A stretch of 64,000 nucleotides of DNA from assembly GCF_023074175.1 (NCBI RefSeq), contig NZ_JADPKS010000050.1, positions 1-64,000 of the forward strand. Direction: 5' to 3'. The position numbers and the translations under genes are program-made. The stretch is from Bradyrhizobium sp. 139 (GTDB taxonomy: Bacteria > Pseudomonadota > Alphaproteobacteria > Rhizobiales > Xanthobacteraceae). The notes under the pieces were generated by a model, which saw nothing but the letters and a program-made list of their open reading frames with translations, was not told where the DNA came from and ran no database searches. Below, in pieces: positions 7,431 to 16,040 of this stretch. The stretch's first letter is position 1. Every line of letters begins with the position of its first letter.

Positions 7431-8399
7431 ATGCGCATCTTTGTTGCGGGCGCGACCGGCGCGGTCGGTCAGTATCTTGTTCCGGCGCTGGTCGCCGCGG
7501 GTCATTCCGTGATTGGCACGACACGGCATGCGACAAGAACGGACCTCGTGCGTCAATGGGGTGCGGAGCCGGTCGTCGCCGACGGCGTCGATGCCGACAG
7601 CATGCGCGCTGCGGTGATTGCGGCAAAGCCCGACGTGGTCATCCACCAGATGACGGATCTCGCGGCCGCCACGGACCTGCGTCACTTCGATCGGACTTTC
7701 GCGCGAACCAACGAGCTCCGCATGCGCGGAACCGACATCCTGCTCACCGCCGCACGCGAGGCCGGCGCCAAGCGCTTCATCGCGCAAAGCTTCTGCGGCT
7801 GGACGTTCAGTCGGGTCGGGGGAACGGTGAAGACCGAGACCGATGAACTCGACCCGCACCCGCCGCAAGAGCTGCGGCGCACGCTTGAGGCAATCCAGTA
7901 TCTGGAGCGAAGCGTCACCACATCAACGACGCCGGAGGGCATCGTGCTGCGCTATGGATTCTTCTATGGACCTGGCACCGGCACGCTGTCTCCGGCGATG
8001 ATCGACCAGCTGCGTCACCGGCGAGTGCCAGTGATCGGCGATGGCATCGGCACGTGGTCGTTCATTCACACCGAAGATGCCGCCTCTGCCACGCTCGCCG
8101 CGGTTGAACGCGGACGTGCTGGCAGCATCTACAACATCGTCGACGATCATCCGGCGCAGGTGAAGCATTGGTTGCCCGCGCTGGCCGAACTGCTTGGTGC
8201 CAAGCCGCCGCGTCACATTCCCGCCTGGCTCGGGCGCCTGCTTGCGGGCGAGCATATGGTTGCGATGATGACAGAGGTGCGCGGGGCATCCAACGACAAG
8301 GCAAAGCGCGAGCTCGGCTGGCTGCCGGCGCATGCCTCCTGGCGCGACGGCTTTGCCGATGCGGCAATACAGCCCGCCAGCCACCGCTCGGCGGCCTGA
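7431..8399 (+). CDS. NAD-dependent epimerase/dehydratase family protein
   Basis: The 322-residue protein is an extended short-chain dehydrogenase. The dinucleotide-binding motif GATGAVG lies at residues 7-13 in an N-terminal beta-alpha-beta unit. Downstream blocks include FIAQSFCGWTF and a later GRAGSIYNIVDD block. It lacks an obvious canonical YxxxK in the usual place, so the exact catalytic class is uncertain; many relatives are annotated only as NAD(P)-binding oxidoreductases. The start is the ATG at 7431, preceded by GAGGAG. The ORF is open upstream to 7338 but without a ribosome-binding site. It converges with the dehydrogenase at 8404. Confidence 0.88.
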   Translation: MRIFVAGATGAVGQYLVPALVAAGHSVIGTTRHATRTDLVRQWGAEPVVADGVDADSMRAAVIAAKPDVVIHQMTDLAAATDLRHFDRTFARTNELRMRGTDILLTAAREAGAKRFIAQSFCGWTFSRVGGTVKTETDELDPHPPQELRRTLEAIQYLERSVTTSTTPEGIVLRYGFFYGPGTGTLSPAMIDQLRHRRVPVIGDGIGTWSFIHTEDAASATLAAVERGRAGSIYNIVDDHPAQVKHWLPALAELLGAKPPRHIPAWLGRLLAGEHMVAMMTEVRGASNDKAKRELGWLPAHASWRDGFADAAIQPASHRSAA

Positions 8400-8403
8400 G
8401 GCG

Positions 8404-9366
8404 TCAGGCCAGCTTCCGCGGCAGCTCGCCGCCCTTGGTCCAGGCGTCGATCGCCTCGACCATCTGGCCGTAATGGATGCGCAAGCCGTCCTGGGTGGCG
8501 TAGCCGAGATGCGGCGTCAGCACGATATTGTCGAGCTTGCGGAAGGGATGGTCGACCGGCAGCGGCTCGACCGAGAACACGTCTAGGCCGGCGCTCGCGA
8601 TCTTCCGCTGCTGCAAGGCTTCCAGCAGCGCCTGCTCGTCCACGATCGGCCCGCGCGCGGTGTTGACGAGGAAGGCCGTCGGCTTCATCCGTGCGAGATC
8701 GTCGCGGCCGACCAGACCGCGCGAACGCTCGCTCAGCACCACATGAATGGTGACGATGTCCGCCTTGGTGAAAAGCTGTTCCTTGCTGGCATAGCCGATG
8801 CCGGCCTCCTTGCACTTCTCCGGCGTGAGGTTTGGGCTCCAGGCGATCACGTTCATGCCGAACGCCTTGGCGATGACCGCCATCCTGCTGCCGAGCTTGC
8901 CGAGCCCGACGATGCCGAGCGTCAGTCCCTCGATTTCGACGCCGGCAAAGGTCTGCCAGGGCTCGCCTGCATGCATGCGCGCATTCTCGCGGCCGATACC
9001 GCGGGTCAGTTCCAGGATCAGGCCCATGGCGAGAGGAGCAGTCGGATCACGCGAATATTGCGTGCCACCGATGGTGACGCCGCGCGCCTTCGCGGCCTCC
9101 ATGTCGATTGCGGCGTTTCGCATGCCTGAAGTGAGCAGCAGCTTCAGCTTCGGCAAGCTGTCGAACAGCCTCTTCGCGAACGCGGTGCGCTCACGCATCG
9201 CGCAGATGATATCGAAGTCGGCCAGCGCGCTTGCTGCAGCCTGCTCCGAGGCGAAGGGGTGGCTGAACACGGTGACATCGACGCGGTCGGACAGTTTTTG
9301 CCAGTCGGCGACCTCGAGGGCGAGATTAAAATAGTCGTCGAGAATTGCACAGCGCAGCCGCGTCAT
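8404..9366 (-). CDS. D-2-hydroxyacid dehydrogenase family protein
   Basis: The 320-residue protein belongs to the NAD-dependent D-2-hydroxyacid dehydrogenase family (phosphoglycerate or glyoxylate reductase-like). The Rossmann motif reads GIVGLGKLGSRM. The conserved substrate arginine is in LVNTARGPIVDE. The acid-base histidine is in LTPHLGYAT near the C-terminus. The length is typical. The substrate cannot be inferred; the N-terminal MTRLRCAILDDY is characteristic of the branch often annotated only as D-2-hydroxyacid dehydrogenase. It stands alone, convergent with the epimerase gene four bases away. The ATG at 9366 is the only sensible start. Confidence 0.92.
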   Translation of the reverse strand: MTRLRCAILDDYFNLALEVADWQKLSDRVDVTVFSHPFASEQAAASALADFDIICAMRERTAFAKRLFDSLPKLKLLLTSGMRNAAIDMEAAKARGVTIGGTQYSRDPTAPLAMGLILELTRGIGRENARMHAGEPWQTFAGVEIEGLTLGIVGLGKLGSRMAVIAKAFGMNVIAWSPNLTPEKCKEAGIGYASKEQLFTKADIVTIHVVLSERSRGLVGRDDLARMKPTAFLVNTARGPIVDEQALLEALQQRKIASAGLDVFSVEPLPVDHPFRKLDNIVLTPHLGYATQDGLRIHYGQMVEAIDAWTKGGELPRKLA

Positions 9367-9495
9367 CGGCGTTCATCCATGGCAAGGGGCGATGGCGCAG
9401 ATGAGAGCGCCATCATTGGAACCTGGCCATGGTTGCGCGCAATCAGGATCGCGCGCAAGCCGCTGACGTTTCAAAAATCCGCTAGGACGAAGGAC

Positions 9496-9711
9496 TCAGA
9501 TGTCGCGGGGCTTGAGGCGGAACGGCGCATCCATGCCGTGCTTGGCGCGCCAGGCGGGGCCGGGACCACGCATGTAGTGCAACTCGGGGCGGTAAGGATT
9601 GAAGGCCGTGGTGAAGAAGCGTTTCCAGAAGCCCTTGATGTCCGTGACGAGCACGGAGGTGCTGCCGGCTTCTGCCGGAACGGGAAAAGAATTGGTCTCG
9701 GTCAGAGCCAT
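9496..9711 (-). CDS. Small conserved-looking hypothetical protein
   Basis: The 71-residue protein has no signal peptide or membrane segment. Its middle, WKRFFTTAFNPYRPELHYMRG, is rich in aromatic residues and arginine, and the tail reads GMDAPFRLKPRDI. The composition looks like a real coding sequence rather than a shadow frame. I do not recognise a family. It is upstream of the hydroxyacid dehydrogenase on the same strand, separated by about 130 bases, so co-transcription is possible but not shown. Confidence 0.65.
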   Translation of the reverse strand: MALTETNSFPVPAEAGSTSVLVTDIKGFWKRFFTTAFNPYRPELHYMRGPGPAWRAKHGMDAPFRLKPRDI

Positions 9712-9946
9712 GGCGCGGCCTCGCTGTTCTCCCCGCCCGTTCTGCGCGGGTGACGCTTTTTTCAGCGCTGAGGCGAGCTTTGGCCTGATTTATTAAAAGA
9801 TGGTTTCAATTGTCCGGATCGGCGGCAGGATGGTGTCCGTTCCGTATTGATCCATGGTGAACGGAGGGAAAACATTGCCCTTTGGGGGCGGGATCGCTAC
9901 ATCGGCGGCAAGCAAAATTTCCTCAAATCGAAGGTTTTCGGGACCG

Positions 9947-11596
9947 ATGGCGCGCCAGTTCATCTATTTCATGAAGGATCTGACCAAGAGCTACCCGACC
10001 CGGAAGTTGCTCGACAACATCAACCTGAGCTTCTACCCGGATGCCAAGATCGGCGTGCTCGGTGTCAACGGCTCGGGCAAGTCGACGCTGCTCAAGATCA
10101 TGGCCGGCATCGACAAGGAGTACAACGGCGAAGCCTGGGTCGCCCAGGGCGCCCGCGTTGGCTACCTCGAGCAGGAGCCGCAGCTCGATGCCAGCCTGTC
10201 CGCGCGCGAGAACGTCATGCTGGGCGTCGCCAAGCAGAAGGCCATCCTCGATCGCTACAATGAGCTGGCGATGAACTACTCCGAGGAGACCGCCGACGAG
10301 ATGACCAAGCTGCAGGACGAGATCGAGGCCCAGGGCCTCTGGGATCTCGACAGCAAGGTCGACCAGGCCATGGACGCGCTGCGCTGCCCGCCTGACGATG
10401 CCGACGTGACGAAACTCTCCGGCGGTGAGCGCCGCCGCGTCGCCCTGTGCAAGCTGCTGCTCGACCAACCCGAGCTGTTGCTGCTGGACGAGCCGACCAA
10501 CCACCTCGATGCCGAGTCGGTGTCGTGGCTGGAAGGCCATCTGCGCAATTATCCCGGCGCAATCCTGATCGTCACCCACGATCGGTACTTCCTCGACAAT
10601 GTGACCGGCTGGATTCTCGAGCTCGACCGCGGCAAGGGGATTCCCTACGAGGGCAATTACTCGTCCTGGCTGGTGCAGAAGCAGAAGCGGCTGGAGCAGG
10701 AAGGCCGCGAGGACGCCGCGCACCAGAAAACGCTGGCACGCGAGCAAGAATGGGTCGCCTCGTCACCGAAAGCGCGTCAGGCCAAGTCCAAGGCGCGCTA
10801 TCAGCGCTACGAGGATCTGCTCAAGCAGGCGAGCGAGAAGCAGACCCAGACCGCGCAGATCATCATTCCCGTCGCCGAGCGGCTCGGTGCCAACGTCGTC
10901 GACTTCGAAGGCCTCAGCAAAGGCTTTGGCGATCGTCTTCTGATCGACGATCTCACCTTCAAGCTGCCGCCCGGCGGCATCGTCGGCGTGATCGGCGCCA
11001 ACGGCGCCGGCAAGACCACGCTGTTCAGGATGATCACCAAGCAGGAGACGCCGGACAAGGGCACCATCACGGTCGGCGAGACCGTGCATCTCGGCTACGT
11101 CGACCAGTCGCGCGACGCGCTCGACGGCAATAAGAACGTGTGGGAGGAGATCTCCGGCGGCAACGAACTGATCCTGCTTGGCAAGAAGGAAGTGAACTCG
11201 CGCGGCTATTGCTCGGCATTCAACTTCAAGGGTGCCGACCAGCAGAAGAAGGTCGGCGCGCTGTCGGGCGGTGAGCGCAATCGCGTGCATCTTGCAAAAA
11301 TGCTGAAGTCAGGCGCAAACGTGCTGCTGCTCGACGAACCGACCAACGATCTCGACGTCGACACGCTGCGCGCGCTCGAAGAGGCACTGGAGGATTTTGC
11401 CGGCTGTGCCGTCATCATCAGCCATGATCGCTGGTTCCTCGATCGCATCGCGACCCACATCCTTTCCTTCGAAGGCGACAGCCATGTCGAATGGTTCGAA
11501 GGCAACTTCCAGGACTACGAGAAGGACAAGATGCGTCGCCTCGGCCAGGACAGCATCATTCCGCACCGCGTGAAGTACAAGAAGCTGACGCGGTGA
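9947..11596 (+). CDS. ettA: Energy-dependent translational throttle protein EttA (ABC-F)
   Basis: The 549-residue protein has two ABC domains in one chain and no membrane segments, the layout of ABC-F translation factors that bind the ribosomal E site. The first domain has Walker [10 protein letters not shown] and signature [11 protein letters not shown]. The second has GANGAGKTT and [12 protein letters not shown] charged linker with many Gln/Lys residues ([13 protein letters not shown]) joins them. Length and the N-terminal [15 protein letters not shown] match EttA (about 555 residues in E. coli). The ATG at 9947 is chosen; the frame is open to 9854 but that part is not conserved in the family. 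The lytic transglycosylase gene starts eight bases after its stop. Confidence 0.95.
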   Translation: MARQFIYFMKDLTKSYPTRKLLDNINLSFYPDAKIGVLGVNGSGKSTLLKIMAGIDKEYNGEAWVAQGARVGYLEQEPQLDASLSARENVMLGVAKQKAILDRYNELAMNYSEETADEMTKLQDEIEAQGLWDLDSKVDQAMDALRCPPDDADVTKLSGGERRRVALCKLLLDQPELLLLDEPTNHLDAESVSWLEGHLRNYPGAILIVTHDRYFLDNVTGWILELDRGKGIPYEGNYSSWLVQKQKRLEQEGREDAAHQKTLAREQEWVASSPKARQAKSKARYQRYEDLLKQASEKQTQTAQIIIPVAERLGANVVDFEGLSKGFGDRLLIDDLTFKLPPGGIVGVIGANGAGKTTLFRMITKQETPDKGTITVGETVHLGYVDQSRDALDGNKNVWEEISGGNELILLGKKEVNSRGYCSAFNFKGADQQKKVGALSGGERNRVHLAKMLKSGANVLLLDEPTNDLDVDTLRALEEALEDFAGCAVIISHDRWFLDRIATHILSFEGDSHVEWFEGNFQDYEKDKMRRLGQDSIIPHRVKYKKLTR

Positions 11597-11603
11597 TTTC
11601 GGC

Positions 11604-12830
11604 ATGATGCGGCGTGCGCTCATAGCTGCGGTGATCGCTATCGCCTGTGGCCTGTCGCCCGCCCGCGCTGCCGACGCCGCCTTCACGCAGTTCATCGCCT
11701 CGCTCTGGCCGGAGGCGCAAACCGCGGGCGTGTCGCGTGCGACGTTCGATCGAGAGACGCGCGGGCTCGAGCCTGATTACAAGCTACCCGACCTGATCCT
11801 GCCCGGACGGCCCACGACCGGCGCGCCGTCGCAGGCCGAATTCGTGCAGGTGCCTGCCGATTACGTCAAGGAAGCATCGATCGCGCGGCTTGCGGGCGAG
11901 GGACAGCGGCTGCTGCAAAAATACAATTCCGCGCTGACGAGAATCGAGAAGACCTCCGGCGTGCCGGCGACTGTCATGCTGGCGATCTGGGGCCGCGAGA
12001 CCGATTACGGCCGCTACACGCTGCCTTACGATCTCGTGCGCGTGCTGGCGACGCAGGCCTATGTCGGTCGCCGCAAGGACAGCTATCGCAACGAGTTCAT
12101 CCTCTCGCTGAAAATTCTCGGCGAGGGCGTGGTGACGCGCAAGGAGATGCGCTCGTCCTGGGCGGGCGCCACCGGGCTCACGCAATTCCTGCCGTCCGAA
12201 TATTACAACCACGGCGTCGATTTCGACGGCGACGGCCGCATCGATATCTGGCATTCGGTGCCGGATGCACTGGCCTCGGCCGCGCAGCAACTCGTCAACA
12301 AGGGCTGGCAGAGCGGCGTGCGCTGGGCTTACGAGGTGCAAGCGCCGGCAAAAGTCGATTGCACCGCCGGCGTGCCCGAGGTGACGAAGCCGATCGGCCA
12401 GTGGCTGCGCGAAGGCTTTGTGCCGGTGCGTGGACAAAAGCTCAGTGCCGCCGAACAGGCGCAGCCGGCCTCGCTGCTGCAGCCGGAAGGCATTTACGGT
12501 CCGTCGTTCCTGAGCACCAAGAATTACTTCGTCATCAAGGAATACAATTTCTCCGACCTCTACGTGCTGTTCGTCGGTCATCTCAGCGATCGCATGGCGA
12601 GCCCGCAGCCGTTCGCAACGCCGTGGGCGGCCTCCAAGCAGTTGCGCACAAAGGATGTCGAGATCATGCAGCGCGGGCTCACGCGCGTCGGGCTCTACAA
12701 AGACAAGATCGACGGCAAGGCCGGCATGCAGACGCGCGCCGCGCTCGGCGCCTATCAGAAATCCGCAGGCCTCAAGGTCGATTGCTGGCCGAGCGAAGAG
12801 GTGCTGCGCTCGATCCAGGCGGCGCGCTAG
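11604..12830 (+). CDS. Lytic murein transglycosylase (MltB type) with peptidoglycan-binding domain
   Basis: The 408-residue protein has a signal peptide (about residues 1-23, ending ARAADA). An SLT_2/MltB-type catalytic domain covers residues 25-325 and a C-terminal peptidoglycan-binding domain covers 345-405. The catalytic glutamate is expected in AIWGRETDYGRY. SSWAGATGLTQFLPSEYY and the calcium-loop-like DFDGDGRIDIW are typical. It should cleave glycan strands to 1,6-anhydro-muropeptides in the periplasm. The gene begins seven bases after ettA, so the two may share a transcript. A clear hairpin terminator follows at 12849-12877. Confidence 0.94.
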   Translation: MMRRALIAAVIAIACGLSPARAADAAFTQFIASLWPEAQTAGVSRATFDRETRGLEPDYKLPDLILPGRPTTGAPSQAEFVQVPADYVKEASIARLAGEGQRLLQKYNSALTRIEKTSGVPATVMLAIWGRETDYGRYTLPYDLVRVLATQAYVGRRKDSYRNEFILSLKILGEGVVTRKEMRSSWAGATGLTQFLPSEYYNHGVDFDGDGRIDIWHSVPDALASAAQQLVNKGWQSGVRWAYEVQAPAKVDCTAGVPEVTKPIGQWLREGFVPVRGQKLSAAEQAQPASLLQPEGIYGPSFLSTKNYFVIKEYNFSDLYVLFVGHLSDRMASPQPFATPWAASKQLRTKDVEIMQRGLTRVGLYKDKIDGKAGMQTRAALGAYQKSAGLKVDCWPSEEVLRSIQAAR

Positions 12831-12848
12831 CGCGAGGCCAAAAAGAAA

Positions 12849-12877
12849 AAGCCCGGCCGATGGTCTCGGCCGGGCTT
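12849..12877 (+). terminator. Intrinsic-type terminator hairpin
   Basis: The 12-bp stem AAGCCCGGCCGA/TCGGCCGGGCTT with a short loop lies 18 bases after the transglycosylase stop codon. It is preceded by an A-rich run, so it could also serve the convergent small gene at 12910. Confidence 0.8.
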
Positions 12878-12909
12878 CGATCGCGGCGCGGATGCGCCCA
12901 GCGATCAGA

Positions 12910-13194
12910 TCAGTAGCAAACGCGAACCGGGCGAACGGTCCAGCCGTAGCCATCCCAGTAGCGCTGGCGCTGCCAGTAGCAGGGCGGGGGCGGCGGGCCC
13001 GGCTCGGCGACATAAACCGGACCACCATAGGCCGGACGGCTCGACGCGATGGCGCCGCCGACAATGGCGCCGCCGATCAGGCCGGCTGCGATGCCGACGC
13101 CGACACCGTCATGGGCCTGGGCAGACGGAGTGGCGGTCACCAGCGAACCGGCGATCGTCGCAACCGTGAGGGCGGCAACAAAAGTCTTCTTCAT
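12910..13194 (-). CDS. Small secreted glycine-zipper protein (paralogue 1)
   Basis: The 94-residue protein has a signal peptide (MKKTF... to about residue 27, ending SAQAHD). A glycine-zipper helix follows (GIAAGLIGGAIVGGAIAS, about 33-52), then a Pro/Tyr-rich linker and a C-terminal block CYWQRQRYWDGYGW...RPVRVCY with two cysteines. A paralogue with the same plan lies at 13406-13732. The glycine-zipper and C-terminal W/Y/R block suggest insertion in, or association with, a membrane or surface layer, but the function is unknown. It converges on the transglycosylase terminator. Confidence 0.85.
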   Translation of the reverse strand: MKKTFVAALTVATIAGSLVTATPSAQAHDGVGVGIAAGLIGGAIVGGAIASSRPAYGGPVYVAEPGPPPPPCYWQRQRYWDGYGWTVRPVRVCY

Positions 13195-13405
13195 GCTCTT
13201 GGCTCTCCTGAGAGATGGATGCTCCTTGTTAGGAGCGCCCGGGGTTCAAAGGTTCACGCAGACTCTGATGGAATTGGCCTTGCAGCTAGGAAGCGCGCAA
13301 ATGGTCAATCCACGGTAAACGCACACGGAGCTGTGACGAGAAAAAGCGGTCTTTTTCAGGCCCGGAGATGAACGGCGCATCCGTAGCGAACCGGTTCAAC
13401 GCGCC

Positions 13406-13732
13406 TCAGCCACAGACTCTGACGCGGCGGGCGCGCCAGGCATAGCCGTCCCAGAAGCGCTGCTTCTGCCAGACGCAGCCGCCGCCGTAATAGTCGTCGG
13501 CGACATAGCCGGGACCCGGCGCGTAGTAGCGCGGCGGGTAATAGCCGGGACCATAGGAGTAGCCCGGGCCTGGTCCGTAATAATACGGAGAAGCCAACGC
13601 GCCGCCGACAATGGCGCCACCGATGATCCCGGCGGCTACGCCAGCGGCGACACCACGCTGAGCATGGGCCGGGGTCCCGGCCGTGAGGGCCAGGGCGGCG
13701 ACGGCGGCGACCGCCAGGAGCGACTTCTTCAT
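13406..13732 (-). CDS. Small secreted glycine-zipper protein (paralogue 2)
   Basis: The 108-residue protein begins MKKSLLAVAAVAALALTAG with a signal peptide to about residue 25 (AHAQR). A glycine zipper (GVAAGIIGGAIVGGALAS) follows, then a longer Tyr/Gly/Pro-rich region than in paralogue 1. The C-terminal block is WQKQRFWDGYAW..RRVRVCG. The ATG at 13732 is chosen: the frame is open to 13954, but that part overlaps the opposite-strand gene and lacks a signal peptide. The shared ends and adjacent positions indicate a tandem duplication with a diverged linker. Confidence 0.85.
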   Translation of the reverse strand: MKKSLLAVAAVAALALTAGTPAHAQRGVAAGVAAGIIGGAIVGGALASPYYYGPGPGYSYGPGYYPPRYYAPGPGYVADDYYGGGCVWQKQRFWDGYAWRARRVRVCG

Positions 13733-13870
13733 GGGGCTTTGACCTTTCGCACAAACACGCGGGAACTCTTTGGGGGCAAACTTCCATACTTCGTTTGAAT
13801 GATCAATGAACGGCACCTTTGCCGGGTGCGACCAATTAATATCGATCGCAGGTCCGCGAGGGGGACGACC

Positions 13871-14182
13871 ATGGGCAACGCGATGATGAATGCTTTGATC
13901 GCCGCCGGCGTCATTTTCGGGATTGGCTATGGCTGGTTCACCCATCTCCAGCACCGCGGCCGGCGCTCGCGTGCTGGGGCCGGGAGTGACGGAGGGAGTG
14001 GCGGCGGCTATGCAGGGACCGGCGACGGCTTCTCGCCGGGGAGTTGGTTTTCCAGCGACAGCTCCGGCAGCGCAACCGACAGCGGCAGCTGCTCCAGCGG
14101 CGATACCGGCAGCAGTGGCGGGGATTGCGGAGGCGGCGGCGATGGTGGCGGAGGCGGTGGCGGTGGCGGTGGCGGTGACTAG
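13871..14182 (+). CDS. Small membrane-anchored protein with Ser/Gly-rich tail ending in polyglycine
   Basis: The 103-residue protein has one membrane segment near the N-terminus (MMNALIAAGVIFGIGYGWF). A basic stretch (HRGRRSRAG) and a low-complexity Ser/Gly/Asp tail follow. The tail contains three cysteines and ends in a run of eleven glycines and an aspartate. Such tails occur in some TPM-type and other envelope proteins, but no domain is recognisable here. The start at 13871 places the membrane segment at the N-terminus. It is divergent from the glycine-zipper gene at 13732. Confidence 0.65.
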   Translation: MGNAMMNALIAAGVIFGIGYGWFTHLQHRGRRSRAGAGSDGGSGGGYAGTGDGFSPGSWFSSDSSGSATDSGSCSSGDTGSSGGDCGGGGDGGGGGGGGGGGD

Positions 14183-14217
14183 GTCCGCCGAAATCTTGAT
14201 TCAGCGCAACACCCTAT

Positions 14218-14234
14218 TTTAGAGCCGTTCTAGG
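14218..14234. promoter_or_regulatory. Irr-type iron control element upstream of bfd (imperfect)
   Basis: TTTAGAGCCGTTCTAGG resembles the Irr box of Rhizobiales (TTTAGAA-n-TTCTAAA as I recall it), with a good right half (TTCTA) and a degenerate left half. It lies 111 bases before the bfd ATG. The better copy at 14686-14700 before bfr supports the assignment. Confidence 0.55.
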
Positions 14235-14344
14235 CTGTTTCCGGGGCCAGTTTGGAATAGCTTCAAATACCGGTTTTTCTCTTTGCATCCGGACGGCCCC
14301 TTAAATATCGATGATGGCGCATCACCGAAGGGCCTGCCGCTTCC

Positions 14345-14617
14345 ATGATCGTTTGTTCCTGTAACGTGCTGAGCGATGACGACATCCGCGCCGCGGTCGC
14401 CGAATCCGACGACGCCGTACGCCATGCCAAGCAGGTCTATGGATGCCTCGGCTGTAGCGCGGAATGCGGCCGCTGCGCCCGCACCATCAAGACCATCATC
14501 GACGAAGCGCTTGGTCCCTGTGCCAAGTCCTGCTGCTCCGGCTGTCCGCACGGCCACACTGTGGCCGCCAATGACGAGACGGCCGAGCCCGCCCAATTCG
14601 CCCTCGCGGCGTGCTGA
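14345..14617 (+). CDS. bfd: Bacterioferritin-associated ferredoxin with extra cysteine-rich tail
   Basis: The 90-residue protein is a [2Fe-2S] ferredoxin of the Bfd type, which reduces ferric iron in bacterioferritin so it can be released. The cluster ligands match Cys4, Cys6, Cys41 and Cys44 (CSC and CGRC), the spacing seen in E. coli Bfd. Extra cysteines occur at 34 and 37 and in the tail at 59, 63, 64 and 67, followed by HGH, which is unusual. The gene lies 127 bases upstream of bfr on the same strand, and both have Irr-like boxes. Confidence 0.93.
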   Translation: MIVCSCNVLSDDDIRAAVAESDDAVRHAKQVYGCLGCSAECGRCARTIKTIIDEALGPCAKSCCSGCPHGHTVAANDETAEPAQFALAAC

Positions 14618-14685
14618 AATCCCTCGTCGGCTGCGCTTTTCCCGGGCTGCGTCTCCGTAGCGGTTGCTCCCGTTCGCAAACTGAC

Positions 14686-14700
14686 TTAGAAGCATTCTAA
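14686..14700. promoter_or_regulatory. Irr-type iron control element upstream of bfr
   Basis: TTAGAAGCATTCTAA is a perfect 6-bp inverted repeat around a 3-base centre, matching the Irr box core. It sits 45 bases before the bfr start codon, where it could cover the promoter. Under low iron, Irr is expected to repress bfr from such a site (family knowledge, not shown here). Confidence 0.75.
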
Positions 14701-14744
14701 ATTCGGTTTGGGGCCGATTTGGACTGCAAGAGCTGGAGTGAACC

Positions 14745-15233
14745 ATGCAGGGCGACGCAAAAGTCATCGACTATCTCAACAAGGCACTGCGTCACGAGCT
14801 GACTGCGATCAACCAGTACTGGCTGCACTACCGCTTCCTCGACAATTGGGGCCTCCTCGACATGGCCAAGGTCTGGCGCAAGGAGTCCATCGAGGAGATG
14901 GAGCACGCCGACAAGCTCACCGCCCGTATCCTGTTCTTTGACGGTTTCCCGAACATGCAGGTGCTCGATCCCCTGCGCATCGGCCAGAACGTCAAGGAGA
15001 TCATCGAGTGCGACCTCGCCGCCGAGATGAGTGCGCGAGCGCTCTACCAGGAGGCGGCGACCTACTGCCACGGCGTCAAGGATTACGTCACGCGCGACCT
15101 GTTCGAGAAGCTGATGAGCGACGAGGAGCACCACATCGACTTCCTCGAAACCCAGCTCGACCTGATCGGCCGCATCGGCCTCGAGCTCTACACCCAGAAG
15201 CACGTCGGCGGGCTCGAGGGCGAGGGGCATTAA
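14745..15233 (+). CDS. bfr: Bacterioferritin
   Basis: The 162-residue protein is a ferritin-like four-helix protein that forms a 24-subunit iron-storage shell with haem between subunits. Ferroxidase residues Glu18, Glu51 and His54 and the haem ligand Met52 are all in place (HELTAINQYW and EEMEHADKL). The second half carries ECDLAAEMSARALY and DEEHHIDFLETQ, the other metal ligands. The length matches the family. It is preceded by bfd and an Irr-like box, so iron-responsive expression is likely. Confidence 0.97.
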   Translation: MQGDAKVIDYLNKALRHELTAINQYWLHYRFLDNWGLLDMAKVWRKESIEEMEHADKLTARILFFDGFPNMQVLDPLRIGQNVKEIIECDLAAEMSARALYQEAATYCHGVKDYVTRDLFEKLMSDEEHHIDFLETQLDLIGRIGLELYTQKHVGGLEGEGH

Positions 15234-15367
15234 GCTCCGGCAACATCAGCCGCACACTCCGATGTCGTCGCGGTAACCGCAAGCCTTCGCAAAACAGGGC
15301 CTATGGGTATGGGTCCCGGATCGGCGCTTACGCTTGTCCGGGACGACAGCCAAACTTGTGGAGCCAG

Positions 15368-15985
15368 CTACAACTGCGTCTTGTAGAGCTCTTCCACGAT
15401 GTCCTGACTCTGCGGCTCGCCCAGACCGGTCTGCTCGTGGATCACCTCGACGATGCTCGGCATGACCGAGCGCTCGACCTTCTCCGTCGACCACAGCTTC
15501 GAGCGCATCAGCGCCTTGCCGCAGTGGAAATAGACTTCGCTGACGGCAATGTTCAGCACCGCGCGCGGCGGCTTGCCGAATTCCACCATCGAGGCGAGCA
15601 GATCCGGATCATCCGACAGTGTGCCGCGTCCGCCGACCCGTAGCGTCTCGTCGATCCCCGGCACGAAGAACAACAGATGCACGAAGCCCGAGCCTTCGAC
15701 GACGTTGCGAAAGCTGTCGATCCGGTTGTTGCCGGAGCGGTCGGGCATCAGCAAGCGGTTGGGGCCGGCGACGTGGACGAAGCCGATGCCGCCGCCGCGC
15801 GGCGAAGCATCGACGCTGCCGTCCGCTCCCGATGTCGCGAGCACGCAGAACGGCGACATCTCGATGAATTTCCTCGCATGCGCATCGATCGCGGGGCGCG
15901 CTTTCGCGATCACGCGCGCGCTCGGCTTGGCATAGATGGTGGCGAGGTCTTCGGCGCTAAGATCGGTCAACGGCGTCCTCCGCAT
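15368..15985 (-). CDS. Pyridoxamine 5'-phosphate oxidase-family (FMN-binding split barrel) protein
   Basis: The 205-residue protein resembles the PPOX family branch often named MSMEG_1061. The core FIEMSPFCVLATSGADGSVDASPRGGGIGFV is followed by RLLMPDRSGNNRIDSFRNV and LLFFVPGIDETLRVGG, as in flavin-binding split-barrel proteins. The C-terminus, with HCGKALMRSKLW, matches the same branch. The enzymatic substrate is unknown and it is unlikely to be PdxH itself. The ATG at 15985 is chosen; the frame is open to 16267 but that segment overlaps another gene antisense. Confidence 0.88.
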   Translation of the reverse strand: MRRTPLTDLSAEDLATIYAKPSARVIAKARPAIDAHARKFIEMSPFCVLATSGADGSVDASPRGGGIGFVHVAGPNRLLMPDRSGNNRIDSFRNVVEGSGFVHLLFFVPGIDETLRVGGRGTLSDDPDLLASMVEFGKPPRAVLNIAVSEVYFHCGKALMRSKLWSTEKVERSVMPSIVEVIHEQTGLGEPQSQDIVEELYKTQL

Positions 15986-16040
15986 CGGTCGGTGCCAAAC
16001 TACCCGATAGGGTCGCCTCCAGCCAACGAAATCCATCACG

